DNA of 64,000 nt from JBJHDF01 sp050486405 (GTDB lineage: Bacteria > Pseudomonadota > Gammaproteobacteria > Pseudomonadales > Cellvibrionaceae). The position numbers and the translations under genes are program-made. Below, piece by piece: positions 8,970-17,755 of the stretch; position 1 is the first letter of the stretch; each line of letters opens with the position of its first letter. Under the pieces are notes generated by a model. It did not search any database. It was given only the letters and a program-made list of their open reading frames with translations, and was not told where the DNA came from. Location of the stretch: positions 69,449 to 133,448 of the forward strand of contig JBJHDF010000008.1 in the NCBI GenBank assembly GCA_050486405.1, written 5' to 3'.

Positions 8970-10582
8970 CAGATCAACTCACTCATGCTGGTAGCCAACT
9001 GTATTCTGTCAACCCATCCCCCGGTGCCGGTGACCTGAATCTTTGCCGTCCGGTAGCGGCCCAGGGCTGGCACACGAAACGCCCGGGTTGAATTGATGCC
9101 ACTGATTGTCTTCACAACCACGCCGTCCTGCAGGTATCGAAAGGTAAAACTGGGTGAGCCGCCCACGTCGATCTTCGCAGCCGTAAACAGCCGGCCGTCG
9201 GGGACGTCAATATCTTTGCTCGACCACTCCAGCGTCCGAAAGCCGGCGCCCTCCCACTCCACCAGGTTGTTGGTGTTGTGTGGCACCACAAAGACCCGAC
9301 CAGTGGGATCGTCGCGGCAGGCGAAGCGAACCCCGGTGGAGATATCGGCAAAGCCCTCCTGGGGATGGAACAGAAAGGCTTTGCGGTTGCTGCCCTGCTG
9401 GTAGAACCCCAGATAGTAGTCGCGCCAGCGCACCGCCTGAATCGTCTGAGGGAAATACCGATCACGCCACTGTCGCTGGGTGATATGAGGCTCGGACACC
9501 ACCTGGGCCTCTGTGCCCCCTACCGCGACCAGCCCATCTTCGCTGGCATAGATGACGTAGTGGCCCATGTCCACAATCGAGCGCTTGGACAGGCACGGAT
9601 GCACCGCCTCGATCTTGTACTGGCCCATGCTGGCCGGTGCGGCACCGGCGATCAGATAGGGCTTGCCTTTTGTCGCCACCACCAGGCCCTGGGTGGACGC
9701 CGCCAGCCCCACAATGTCGTAATCCAGCGCCAGGCGGTACTCGATCGGCCAGGCATACGGATGGTAGGGCTCGGAAAATGCCACTGTGTTTTCCCAAAAC
9801 CCCGCCAGAATGCCGTTGGGCAGCGCCGTCATCCCGATCATGTTCTGATCGGGCGCCAGCCAACCAACGGTGGGCAGTGCTTCTCCCATCTCGGCAGACG
9901 GCACATTGTCCGTAAACTGGCTGGAGCTGATCATCAATTCAGCAATGAACTGGTGCGTACCGCTCAACTCCTGACGGTACACCCTGTAGTGCGTGAAGTT
10001 CGGGTAGTTGCCGGACGGTGGGTTCGGCAGCGTGATAATCGGCGCGCCGACGCTCTCGCCCTCCCACCGGGTGACCATTTGACTGACGGGTGATGGCGGA
10101 CCTTCCTCGCCACTTTCGGTAACAAACGTGATCCGATATGTAACAAATAGCGGCTGTGCATCCTCCGGCGGATCGCCAGGGGGATCAGACACCGAAAATG
10201 ACGACGGCGCCGGCAGTCCCAGCCAAACCGACGCCCCCGGATAGGGACCGCCGCCGGCTTGCCCCAGCGGTGAATAGGTGTATCGGGGCCGATCCATGCC
10301 GGTGAAGTAGGTCCTGGAAATCGTGTCACCCGCAACAGGACCGCGCACAACATTAATGTCCTGGTCCCACTGGAACCAATACTCGTTCCCACCGATCCGC
10401 CAGAGGTACACCGTGCTTGTGTTCTGTGCAACGGTATGCACCGTGTCGCCCACCGATGGCATGGGCTCAAGGCGACCGCGAGAGAAATCACAGTCCACCG
10501 CCTCGTGCGCCTGCCCAGGCTCCAGCAGTCTGGGCGACACCCTGGGCCACATGCCCTGGAAGGGCTCGATTGTGACCTTCAC
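8969..10582 (-). CDS. Phage tail/stabilisation protein, 537 aa
   Basis: A beta-rich protein starting MKVTIEPFQGMWPRVSPR. It has one or two fibronectin-type stretches (VTYRITFVTESGEEGPPSP; FTHYRVYRQELSGTHQF) and later repeated beta segments suggestive of a propeller (GLAASTQGLVVATKGKPYLI). Proteins of this build follow the head-tail adaptors in P22-portal podoviruses and act as tail stabilisation or hub components. It is 6 bp from the fibre gene upstream and coupled to the J-like gene downstream. Confidence 0.6.
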   Translation of the reverse strand: MKVTIEPFQGMWPRVSPRLLEPGQAHEAVDCDFSRGRLEPMPSVGDTVHTVAQNTSTVYLWRIGGNEYWFQWDQDINVVRGPVAGDTISRTYFTGMDRPRYTYSPLGQAGGGPYPGASVWLGLPAPSSFSVSDPPGDPPEDAQPLFVTYRITFVTESGEEGPPSPVSQMVTRWEGESVGAPIITLPNPPSGNYPNFTHYRVYRQELSGTHQFIAELMISSSQFTDNVPSAEMGEALPTVGWLAPDQNMIGMTALPNGILAGFWENTVAFSEPYHPYAWPIEYRLALDYDIVGLAASTQGLVVATKGKPYLIAGAAPASMGQYKIEAVHPCLSKRSIVDMGHYVIYASEDGLVAVGGTEAQVVSEPHITQRQWRDRYFPQTIQAVRWRDYYLGFYQQGSNRKAFLFHPQEGFADISTGVRFACRDDPTGRVFVVPHNTNNLVEWEGAGFRTLEWSSKDIDVPDGRLFTAAKIDVGGSPSFTFRYLQDGVVVKTISGINSTRAFRVPALGRYRTAKIQVTGTGGWVDRIQLATSMSELI

Positions 10583-10588
10583 AACAAA

Positions 10589-12808
10589 CTACACATTCCA
10601 GTGGCCGGCGCCGATTTTCCCGGGCTCGACGGCCAGCGCATTACATGGCTCGGTGTTGTCGATCTCTCGGGCCAAAATCGGAGCGCCCGGTCTACCCTCA
10701 AACCGAACGACATGGCCGTTATTGGTGGCGACGTAGACAATGCCGTCCGCGTCAACGTCCACCCCCAGTGAGCCAGTTCCTGTCCCGGTATTTACGCCGG
10801 GCAGATCAACCAGTGTGTCTTCGTTATAAAAGAGTATGGATGCACTATTGGAGAAAGCCACGACGATCAGGCCGCGAGACCCGACGGCCAAATCTGACAT
10901 CAGGAAATCGAAGTCATCCTGAGCGCTCACAATCACACTGCCGTCATCCTTGCTTCTCCTTATTAAAGCAGCGGTTGCGATCAATATGTCACCGCTTTTA
11001 TCCAGTACCAGCTTGGGCGTAATGCCGCCACCGCCACCGCCAGCGGCCACCGTCCAGTCTTCAGTTCCTGCCGCGCTGATGCGCTTCAGGGTGTGAGCCC
11101 CCCAGGCAAACACCTGGCCGGTTGGATTAACAGCAACCGTGGTGACCGGGCCAGAAAACCCGGTAAACGACCAGACCTGCGAGCCGTTGGGGCCGATCTT
11201 GCGGACGGTTTCATCATTGCCCGCTCCGTAGACGTTGCCGTCCAGGTCCACATCTACAGCGTGGACCGACCCGGTAAAGTCGTCGAACTCCCACACCTCG
11301 CCGCCGGCCTGATCCAGTTTGAATATGGACCCGCCCGCCGTGCCAACGTACACAAAGCCCAGGCGATCAGTGCAGATACTGACGGCATCACTGGCCGGGC
11401 TGCTGTTTGTCCACAGCGACCCGGGTGTGCCGCCGCCCGCATGATTCAGATCACGCGAGAACACCGCATGGGTATCGCCGCCATCGAACGCCGCGAACAC
11501 CCGCCCTGCTCCGCCCATGGCGCTGATTTTTCCGCGCAGAAACTCGTAATCTTCTACAAAGCCCTGCGTCTCGTCGCGAAATCCCTCTGCTTCTGCCGCG
11601 CTATTTGACGCGCTTGTGGCAGAGTTCGCGGCATTAGTCTCGCTGGTGGCAGCGGCGGCGGCTGAATTGCTTGCGCTTGTTGCGGAATCAGCCGCATCCG
11701 ATGCGCTGGTGGCAGCAGCGCTCTCACTGGCTGCGGCATTGGTCTCGGAGGTAGAGGCCGCCGAAGCGGAATTGTCGGCATTTGTCGCCGAAGTGGCAGC
11801 GGCAGTGGCCGAATCCTCAGACTGCCCTGCCGACGCAGCGGCCGCTGTTGCGGAATCACCGGCATTGTCCGCCGCCGTTTCAGCGGCAGCCTGGGCACTG
11901 CTGGCGGCCGAGGCTGAGTTTGCCGCCGACGTAGCACTGCTTTCAGCGTTTGTCGCCGAGGTGCTGGCATCTGTGGCTGAGTTGGCAGCATTGGTTTCGC
12001 TGGTACTGGCCGCCGATGCCGAATCGCTGGCGCTGGTTGCCGATGTCGCGGCAGCGGTAGCCGAATTCGCAGCGTTGGTTTCACTGGTGGCCGCCGCAGT
12101 GGCACTGGCGGCGGCAGCATCGGCCGAATCACTTGCCTCCCCGGCGCTGGTCGACGCGGCTGTCGCGCTGTTGCTGGCTGCCGTAGCACTGTTATCCGCA
12201 TTGGTCGCCGAGGCGGCAGACGCACCGGCCGAATTCGCAGCGTTGGTTTCACTGGTGGCGGCATTCGACGCACTTGTTGCCGCTGCAGACGCGCTATTGG
12301 CAGCATTGGTCTCGGACGTGCCAGCAGCAGATGCGGAAGATGCGGCAGCATCTGCAGAATCGCTTGCATCGCCGGCAAAGCCCTGGGCCTGATCCCGAGC
12401 CTGTTGCGCCTGAACCCGCTCCCCAATAACCAGGTCCAGCAGCTCCTGGTTTGGACTGAGCGGACCCGCCGCAATCTCTTGCATAATGAGGTCTTTGACG
12501 TCGGCATCAAAGTCCTTCACTTGAAACGGGATGCGCTGATGGATGGAAGTCCCCGTTGTCGGGTGCCAGGAACTGATCTCGTAATACGTGTCGGAATACA
12601 ACTGATTGTTTTCCCACAACTGGAACAGTGCGACGCCATTACTGTCGGTAAGGCCGTGCCGGGTCGTGGGCGAAACCGCGCCATTGGGTTCGTTACCCAT
12701 ACCCTTGAGGGATATTTCGATTCTTGCCCCGGGCAGGCGCTCTCCGTCCACGTCGCTGATTGTGACGCTGACTGTGCGGGTTTGGATGGGGTTGGTAGGT
12801 GCTGGCAT
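10589..12808 (-). CDS. Tail fibre: beta-sandwich head, Ala/Ser/Thr coiled stalk, propeller-like C-terminus (739 aa)
   Basis: There are three parts. Residues ~1-110 are a beta-sandwich (VSVTISDVDGERLPGARIEI), probably the virion anchor. Residues ~145-400 are built almost only of Ala, Ser, Thr, Asn and Asp with recurring SETNAANSA and SATAA units, the heptad-like repeats of trimeric fibre stalks. From ~residue 420 the sequence has repeated PQQ/YncE-like blades (GFVYVGTAGGSIFKLDQAG; GNVYGAGNDETVRKIGPNG), suggesting a beta-propeller receptor-binding tip. The gene overlaps the upstream adaptor gene by one base. Host-recognition role follows from the architecture. Confidence 0.75.
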   Translation of the reverse strand: MPAPTNPIQTRTVSVTISDVDGERLPGARIEISLKGMGNEPNGAVSPTTRHGLTDSNGVALFQLWENNQLYSDTYYEISSWHPTTGTSIHQRIPFQVKDFDADVKDLIMQEIAAGPLSPNQELLDLVIGERVQAQQARDQAQGFAGDASDSADAAASSASAAGTSETNAANSASAAATSASNAATSETNAANSAGASAASATNADNSATAASNSATAASTSAGEASDSADAAAASATAAATSETNAANSATAAATSATSASDSASAASTSETNAANSATDASTSATNAESSATSAANSASAASSAQAAAETAADNAGDSATAAAASAGQSEDSATAAATSATNADNSASAASTSETNAAASESAAATSASDAADSATSASNSAAAAATSETNAANSATSASNSAAEAEGFRDETQGFVEDYEFLRGKISAMGGAGRVFAAFDGGDTHAVFSRDLNHAGGGTPGSLWTNSSPASDAVSICTDRLGFVYVGTAGGSIFKLDQAGGEVWEFDDFTGSVHAVDVDLDGNVYGAGNDETVRKIGPNGSQVWSFTGFSGPVTTVAVNPTGQVFAWGAHTLKRISAAGTEDWTVAAGGGGGGITPKLVLDKSGDILIATAALIRRSKDDGSVIVSAQDDFDFLMSDLAVGSRGLIVVAFSNSASILFYNEDTLVDLPGVNTGTGTGSLGVDVDADGIVYVATNNGHVVRFEGRPGAPILAREIDNTEPCNALAVEPGKIGAGHWNV

Positions 12809-13452
12809 CAGTAAAATCTCCTCGATTTGATCACGCCGCTGGTCGGAAGCCGCGAAAAGCCGCGACCCTGCTGCCTCAAAGCAGCCCTTGTCAGTTCATC
12901 GAACACCCCCTGGTTGACGGCCGCTTGCTGCAGGTCCGTCCAATCCTTCTGGGGAATTTTGTACAATCGGTACTTTGTGCCGGCGACAATCGCGTCGTAG
13001 TAATCGCCCAGGATCACTTCGGAAAACCGGAACCTGCCGCTCACCTCAACCGGCCGGAGAGCGGCAATAATGGACAGATCCCATTGATCAAGGTCGTCGG
13101 ACGGGTTGACCGAGATTGTGAAAGGGGTTCGCTGGGTGAATCGGTACTTTACGTTTTCATCGTTCGAGCGCTGCAGATGCCGGTTCTCATCACCATTACC
13201 ATTGCTTGCCGTAACAGACAGGACAGACACCACCCCAAAGGACCTGGAAATGGGCAGATCGTAGGTGTCCCTGCCCTGGGAGACGCGCACCGGTCCGATG
13301 TCCTCCAGCCAGTAATGGCTGGCATCACAGAAATCAACAATCGCCCGACGGGCGTGGAATACAATGGCTGACTCCGGGACCGTGGGCATCTCGATGATGA
13401 CATCCCTGATGACCTGATCCAGATCCTCGATGACTCTGTGTGGATCGGTCAT
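12808..13452 (-). CDS. Head-tail adaptor/tail protein, 214 aa
   Basis: It begins MTDPHRVIEDLDQVIRDVI and contains an aromatic beta segment (FCDASHYWLEDIGPVRV) and a YDLPIS motif after a turn, the pattern of small phage adaptor proteins that follow the portal/coat block. The ATG overlaps the stop of the 233-aa adaptor gene. The C-terminal region (LTRAALRQQGRGFSRLP) is basic. It probably forms a ring of the neck. Assignment rests on gene order plus general resemblance. Confidence 0.55.
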   Translation of the reverse strand: MTDPHRVIEDLDQVIRDVIIEMPTVPESAIVFHARRAIVDFCDASHYWLEDIGPVRVSQGRDTYDLPISRSFGVVSVLSVTASNGNGDENRHLQRSNDENVKYRFTQRTPFTISVNPSDDLDQWDLSIIAALRPVEVSGRFRFSEVILGDYYDAIVAGTKYRLYKIPQKDWTDLQQAAVNQGVFDELTRAALRQQGRGFSRLPTSGVIKSRRFY

Positions 13453-14150
13453 TTGTCGTGGCTCCGCTCTTTCGGCGAAATCGCGGCATCCGTGTCGATC
13501 TTCACGCCCATCATTTGGTTGAAGTTGCTGAAATGTCGCTGAGAGCGATCCAGATTTACCGTGCCCTCGGTATCAGCGCAGAACAGGCGATACAATGAAA
13601 ACTCAGTGACTGCGGGCAAATAGTTGCCGGGAACTTGCAGGGTGCTAATTGTGTCTGGTTCATTCGTAGCAAAAAACGGGAAAAAGCTGATAGACATTCT
13701 CAGTCTGACCGGGAACTCCAACTCGTCATTCGGCGGTACCGGCGGCCACACAAAATATCGGTGCGGCTCCCGGTCATCGTACAGCCACTCCTTGATCACC
13801 GTTGATGGCGTATCACTCATCCAGGATGGGTTCGCTGCGTCCATTGCTTCTCGCTCGACTCGACGTACAGCCCGAACGATACCTTCGCCCTCATCGGCCA
13901 TCTGGCCAATCACCCGCAAAATACGGTTGATCGGCATGCCGAATGTCAAAGCCTGCTGAGCCGAACCCGCAACCAAGATCTGCGTCGTATAGCTGACGCA
14001 GGTATCAGGCCGTACGTTGACCACCGCCCTTTGGGCGTCCAGGATGGCAAAATATATGGACTCATTCGTCCACACATCGCCGCTGGGATCACGAATAATG
14101 CTCCTGAGCGTATCCCGGAGCCCAAAGACCGATGGCCACTCATCCGACAT
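13449..14150 (-). CDS. Phage neck/adaptor protein (DUF6682-like), 233 aa
   Basis: The N-terminal helix pattern (FGLRDTLRSIIRDPSGDVWT) followed by a long helix (YFAILDAQRAVVNVRPDTC) and the YDDREPHRYFVWPPVP block are characteristic of adaptor proteins placed after the coat gene in DUF4043/P22-portal phages. It should bind the portal and receive the tail. It is coupled to the 214-aa gene by a 4-nt overlap. No enzymatic role expected. Confidence 0.65.
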   Translation of the reverse strand: MSDEWPSVFGLRDTLRSIIRDPSGDVWTNESIYFAILDAQRAVVNVRPDTCVSYTTQILVAGSAQQALTFGMPINRILRVIGQMADEGEGIVRAVRRVEREAMDAANPSWMSDTPSTVIKEWLYDDREPHRYFVWPPVPPNDELEFPVRLRMSISFFPFFATNEPDTISTLQVPGNYLPAVTEFSLYRLFCADTEGTVNLDRSQRHFSNFNQMMGVKIDTDAAISPKERSHDK

Positions 14151-14153
14151 GGA

Positions 14154-14699
14154 TTAGCCTGCTTCCTGCATTGCAGACCAAACGGCGTTGACTTCCTTCA
14201 CGACGATGGAGTCATCCCCGGTAACAGCCCGGACGGCAGAGACCTTCGGGTTCCCGTTTTTGCCAAACCCTTCGGCCTTGTCCAGACCGAGAATGGCATT
14301 GCGGATCATGGATTCACGATCATTGCCGCCGGTGTTGTCTCCATCTCCGGCGCCACCTCCCTCGCCGGTGGATTCGTCATCCCCACCAGAATCATCGCCG
14401 TCGTCCACGCCTGAATCATCAAGATCATTGGGAGGGAATTTGTGTGTGACCACACCCGTTTTCTGGGTGGCTGGGGCGCCAGTGCTTCCGGCAGACTTTT
14501 TCGGCAGCGCTTTGGGCATCTTTGCAAACTCTTTCTCCGTCACCCACACATCAGGGTGTTTGAGTAGCTTGACCGACGCCTTGTACGGCACCTCTTGCAC
14601 ATCGCCGTATTCGAGCCAAACAGTATCGGTGCCGGCGACATTGTCCGGCTTGAACCGCTTGCGCCCGATGTACACGATATTTTGGGTACGGTTTTCCAT
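14154..14699 (-). CDS. Phage structural protein with acidic linker, 181 aa, unknown
   Basis: The start is ATG 14699, chosen because a GGAG lies 8 nt upstream. The earlier TTG at 14711 has no such site. The N-terminal ~75 residues are a compact domain (IVYIGRKRFKPDNVAGTDTV) resembling small phage proteins that bind the head-tail interface. A Gly/Asp/Glu tract of ~50 residues then leads to a helical end (ESMIRNAILGLDKAEGFG). A strong terminator lies just upstream, so it depends on readthrough or a weak internal promoter. Confidence 0.55.
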   Translation of the reverse strand: MENRTQNIVYIGRKRFKPDNVAGTDTVWLEYGDVQEVPYKASVKLLKHPDVWVTEKEFAKMPKALPKKSAGSTGAPATQKTGVVTHKFPPNDLDDSGVDDGDDSGGDDESTGEGGGAGDGDNTGGNDRESMIRNAILGLDKAEGFGKNGNPKVSAVRAVTGDDSIVVKEVNAVWSAMQEAG

Positions 14700-14710
14700 G
14701 GTGTTCTCCA

Positions 14711-14736
14711 AATAAAAAAGCCCGCCGAAGCGGGCT
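14711..14736 (-). terminator. Rho-independent terminator inside late operon
   Basis: On the minus strand AGCCCGC-TTCG-GCGGGCT is followed by six T then ATT. It lies between the 132-aa and 181-aa structural genes, so downstream expression requires readthrough, as expected for antiterminated transcription. Confidence 0.85.
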
Positions 14737-14762
14737 ACGCAGCATGGGACTGCCGAGGTTGG

Positions 14763-15161
14763 TTAATTGGTGCCCAGGAAAATGTACTCCGGCACCACCG
14801 TGACTTTTCCGGTCGGATCACCCGCGCCAGCAGCCGTGACGGTGATAATCGCCCGGCTGTCGAACTTGATTGGGTGGCCGGCATACTCCCGGACGCCGGC
14901 GGACGTTGACGCAGCACCAGCCAAAATGGACGTTGCTGAGTCAGTGCCGCCGCCATCGGGATACGTCACGCCGACCGACAGGGTTGTGTTTGCCGTCAGG
15001 TCGTCATGGACCAGCTTCAAGCCGGTCAGCAGAGCGCCGGACGGCAATTCGGCCATATTTGCGGTTGCGCCAGCACCGGCGAACTCAACGGTGCTGGGGT
15101 GCAGCGCTGCGTTACCGTAGGCGGCCGCAATGGCCAGGGTTCTGAAACGATTGCCTTCCAT
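14763..15161 (-). CDS. Putative capsid decoration/stabilisation protein, 132 aa
   Basis: A small, beta-rich Ala/Gly/Thr protein (MEGNRFRTLAIAAAYGN...) lying directly after the coat gene. It has no charged coiled coil and no membrane span. Size, composition and position match capsid-binding accessory proteins, but no specific family is recognised. It is followed by a terminator, so it may be made at a level closer to that of the coat protein than the genes behind it. Confidence 0.5.
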   Translation of the reverse strand: MEGNRFRTLAIAAAYGNAALHPSTVEFAGAGATANMAELPSGALLTGLKLVHDDLTANTTLSVGVTYPDGGGTDSATSILAGAASTSAGVREYAGHPIKFDSRAIITVTAAGAGDPTGKVTVVPEYIFLGTN

Positions 15162-15233
15162 AATGAAAGTCCTCTTACAAAGAAAATGTTTGTGTGACCG
15201 GGGCGACTGACGCCGCCCCAGACACCGCCACCG

Positions 15234-16496
15234 TTACGCCGGAGCTGAAACCGCCGTGTCGAGCACGGCTACACCGTGGTCATTGACCCGACCGTCGGAC
15301 CCCTTGAACCGGATTTTGGCCTTGCCGTTCATCCAGCCGATGGAGTGCTCTTCAGAGTTTTCGTGGTCTTCCTTCTCGGTGTGCATTGAGAAGTAGTAGC
15401 CACCCTTCTCCGCCTTGCCAAACCGACCAAACGCTGTGGCCAGCGCTTGCGCACCGATCAACAGTGCCCGCTCAGTCGTAACAGCAGCCACATCGGTTTC
15501 CGGGGTAGCGGCGGCCACATTGCTGCCAATGCTCACCGTGGTGCCGACATTGAAGCGGATGGGACGGGACATCTTCTTGATCAGAATGCCGTTCCACATG
15601 GCACACTCACCCAGGAAGATCGGGTGCTTGAAGATGCTGGCCCGCTGCGCGGCTTGCGCCTGCAGATTCCGAAGCGCCACACCGCCGGTAGCCGCATCCG
15701 TGCTGGTCCAGAAGTCATGCCACTGGCGCGGCGTTACCAACAGGACATAGAACGGCGATTCCTCGGCCATCGGATCGTCCTTGAACTTGATGGGCTGAAT
15801 GGGATAGGGCATCTCATCCAGTTCCAGTCGCAGCCGATCCACTTCCGACAGGTTGAACAGGTCGGTAGAGTCCAGATCGCCGAAGTCGTTGGCTCCACGT
15901 CCACCACCGGCGACAAAGTGCCGGTCCCAGGTGGGAGGTGTCAGCGGGTTGACCGCAATTTCATCGAACTCCGGATCGTTTGCCAGGGGCAAAATCCAGT
16001 CCGAATCAATGTGGTCACCACGGGCACCGGCCATGTGGACCAGGGTGAGTTGGTCATCCAGTCGGTTCCAGTAGGGAGACAGCATGGTCTTGGCGGTCAT
16101 GCGCAGATCGTGCGCCGTCCGCTGCTGAGTCATGCGGCCCCCTGAATCGACCATGTGACGACCCTGGTTGATCTTGAGCGTGAACTGACTGGAGGTCAGT
16201 GACTCGCCGCGACCGGCCAGTTTTTTGTCGCCCATTGTGGGCTTTTTGCGCAGTTGATGGTAAAGGTCAACCGTCACTTCGTCGCCGCCATCCGGCTTTG
16301 ATAGATCGGTAACCCGCGTGATGGGAGCGCCAGATTCGGTCTGCTTGCGACCGTCTGACTTGGACTTGCTGGCTTTCTTCGGCGCGGTACCGGTCAGCAT
16401 GTTGGTCATGCTGTTCCGGCGCGTTGCTTCGGTGAAGAGCGCAGCGTTAAAAATACGGTTCGCCGCCAGGGAACCTGATTGGATTTCAGTAGGCAT
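15234..16496 (-). CDS. Major capsid protein (N4 gp56/DUF4043-like), 420 aa
   Basis: Recognised from the N-terminal pattern (IFNAALFTEATRRNSMTNML), the loop TLKINQGRHMVDSGGRMTQQ, and the central YVLLVTPRQWHDFWT followed by FLGECAMWNGILIKKM, all typical of the DUF4043/N4-gp56 coat family, which has an HK97-like fold. Length is normal for the family. It follows a scaffold gene by 22 bp, as usual for procapsid assembly modules. Confidence 0.85.
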   Translation of the reverse strand: MPTEIQSGSLAANRIFNAALFTEATRRNSMTNMLTGTAPKKASKSKSDGRKQTESGAPITRVTDLSKPDGGDEVTVDLYHQLRKKPTMGDKKLAGRGESLTSSQFTLKINQGRHMVDSGGRMTQQRTAHDLRMTAKTMLSPYWNRLDDQLTLVHMAGARGDHIDSDWILPLANDPEFDEIAVNPLTPPTWDRHFVAGGGRGANDFGDLDSTDLFNLSEVDRLRLELDEMPYPIQPIKFKDDPMAEESPFYVLLVTPRQWHDFWTSTDAATGGVALRNLQAQAAQRASIFKHPIFLGECAMWNGILIKKMSRPIRFNVGTTVSIGSNVAAATPETDVAAVTTERALLIGAQALATAFGRFGKAEKGGYYFSMHTEKEDHENSEEHSIGWMNGKAKIRFKGSDGRVNDHGVAVLDTAVSAPA

Positions 16497-16518
16497 GGTT
16501 CAATACTCCGTTGGCTGG

Positions 16519-17613
16519 TCAGCCTCCGGCGGCAAGATCTGCCAAAACCTGGTCAATTTGATCTTGAGACATTTTCGAGAAGCGAGCCTCTAACTCGCTC
16601 TCGTCCATTTCTTTGATCTGCTCGACCAGCGGCTTTTCAGTGCCTGGGGACCGACCAACATCAGTCAAGGACTTGGGAGTGCTCTGCTTGCTGGCCGCGT
16701 CGACTTTCTCGCGGGCTCGCTCGGCAGCGCTTTTCCCAGAATTGGTTTTTTGAGAGGGGCCGGGATCGTCAGCATCAACCGGGTCACCAAACAGCTTTTT
16801 GGTGCGCAAAACGGCCTCAGCGAAACGCTCCTCCATGGGCTTGTCCTTGAAAGCGGGGTCTTGCCGGAGCAAATCGTCGTAATCCACTGCTGTGGCCCAG
16901 CGGTCCGGATCGCTCCGTCGCCAGGTATTGAGGTCAGTGTTTTCTCGGATTGCCAGCTCGATAGGATCAACAACTTCCTGTGTTTGCAGCGACTGCAACT
17001 GCTCGGTAGTCGCCTGCAATCGGGACTGCAGCATGCCAATGGCTTTGGCAATCGTTGGGTCGGCGTCGGCGATATCCGCCAACTGCTCTTCTGTGAGCAT
17101 GTCGCCATCTTCCATTGAATCCAGGTCGATACCCTGCTGCTTGAGCACGGACGCCATTTTGCTGCTCGATCCTTCCAACTGCTGCAGCTTGTCTTTTGCC
17201 TCCTGCAGTTCCTGGCGCGCCTGCTGCTCCCGTCTCCTTGCCGATTCAAGTACCGCATAGGGAATTTTGTGCTCCCCATTCTTGCTCTCGACGTAGGGTT
17301 GATCCTCGGGATCATCGGTGGCTTTTTCTTCGGGTTCCGCATCATCGTCGGCGCCGGACGTGTCTGCACCGTCTTTATCGTCCGCATTATCAGATTCAGC
17401 TTCTTCCGGTTCCTGTGCGGGTTCGCCGTCTGGCTCATCGTCTGATTGATCGCCCCCTGACTCAGGGTCAGCAGAACTGTCATCAGATTCTGGCCGCCGG
17501 CCTTCGAGCATTGCCTCTATGGCTTCCGGGTCATCCGATGCCATGATTTCCTCGATTTCCGCTTCGGTATAGCCGTCGATCTCCAGGTTTTCGTTTTCGC
17601 TTTCAGTACCCAT
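16519..17613 (-). CDS. Capsid scaffolding protein, 364 aa
   Basis: The N-terminal ~115 residues are extremely acidic (Asp/Glu/Ser). A helical coiled-coil core follows (QQARQELQEAKDKLQQLEGS) and the C-terminal helix (DQIDQVLADLAAGG) is the kind that binds coat subunits. Composition and position between portal and coat define it as the assembly scaffold. It lacks a visible protease motif. Two terminators precede it on the same strand. Confidence 0.8.
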   Translation of the reverse strand: MGTESENENLEIDGYTEAEIEEIMASDDPEAIEAMLEGRRPESDDSSADPESGGDQSDDEPDGEPAQEPEEAESDNADDKDGADTSGADDDAEPEEKATDDPEDQPYVESKNGEHKIPYAVLESARRREQQARQELQEAKDKLQQLEGSSSKMASVLKQQGIDLDSMEDGDMLTEEQLADIADADPTIAKAIGMLQSRLQATTEQLQSLQTQEVVDPIELAIRENTDLNTWRRSDPDRWATAVDYDDLLRQDPAFKDKPMEERFAEAVLRTKKLFGDPVDADDPGPSQKTNSGKSAAERAREKVDAASKQSTPKSLTDVGRSPGTEKPLVEQIKEMDESELEARFSKMSQDQIDQVLADLAAGG

Positions 17614-17689
17614 TTCTTCCTCTCTCCAGTTGTCGCATGGATGCGTAAGTGGTTGCCGTCTAACGCTCGGGCCAGCGAATTTCGCTCAC

Positions 17690-17714
17690 AAAAAAGCCCG
17701 CACAGTGGCGGGCT
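17690..17714 (-). terminator. Rho-independent terminator (second of a tandem pair)
   Basis: The minus strand reads AGCCCGC, a short loop, GCGGGCT, then six T. It lies between portal and scaffold genes, 16 bp after another hairpin terminator. Confidence 0.8.
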
Positions 17715-17730
17715 CTTGGAATTTGGTATT

Positions 17731-17752
17731 AAAAACCCGCCGCAGCGGGCTG
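17731..17752 (-). terminator. Rho-independent terminator (first of a tandem pair)
   Basis: The minus strand reads AGCCCGC-TGCG-GCGGGT followed by TTTT, immediately after the portal stop codon at 17756. Two terminators in series inside the late operon would block ordinary polymerase. Confidence 0.75.
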
Positions 17753-17755
17753 TCG

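Noticed and set aside
7839..9038. 399-codon frame on the plus strand
   Set aside because: Antisense of the J-like and tail genes, no ribosome site, no family.
11616..12392. 258-codon Ala/Val/Glu-rich frame on the plus strand
   Set aside because: Complement of the Ala/Ser/Thr stalk of the fibre gene.
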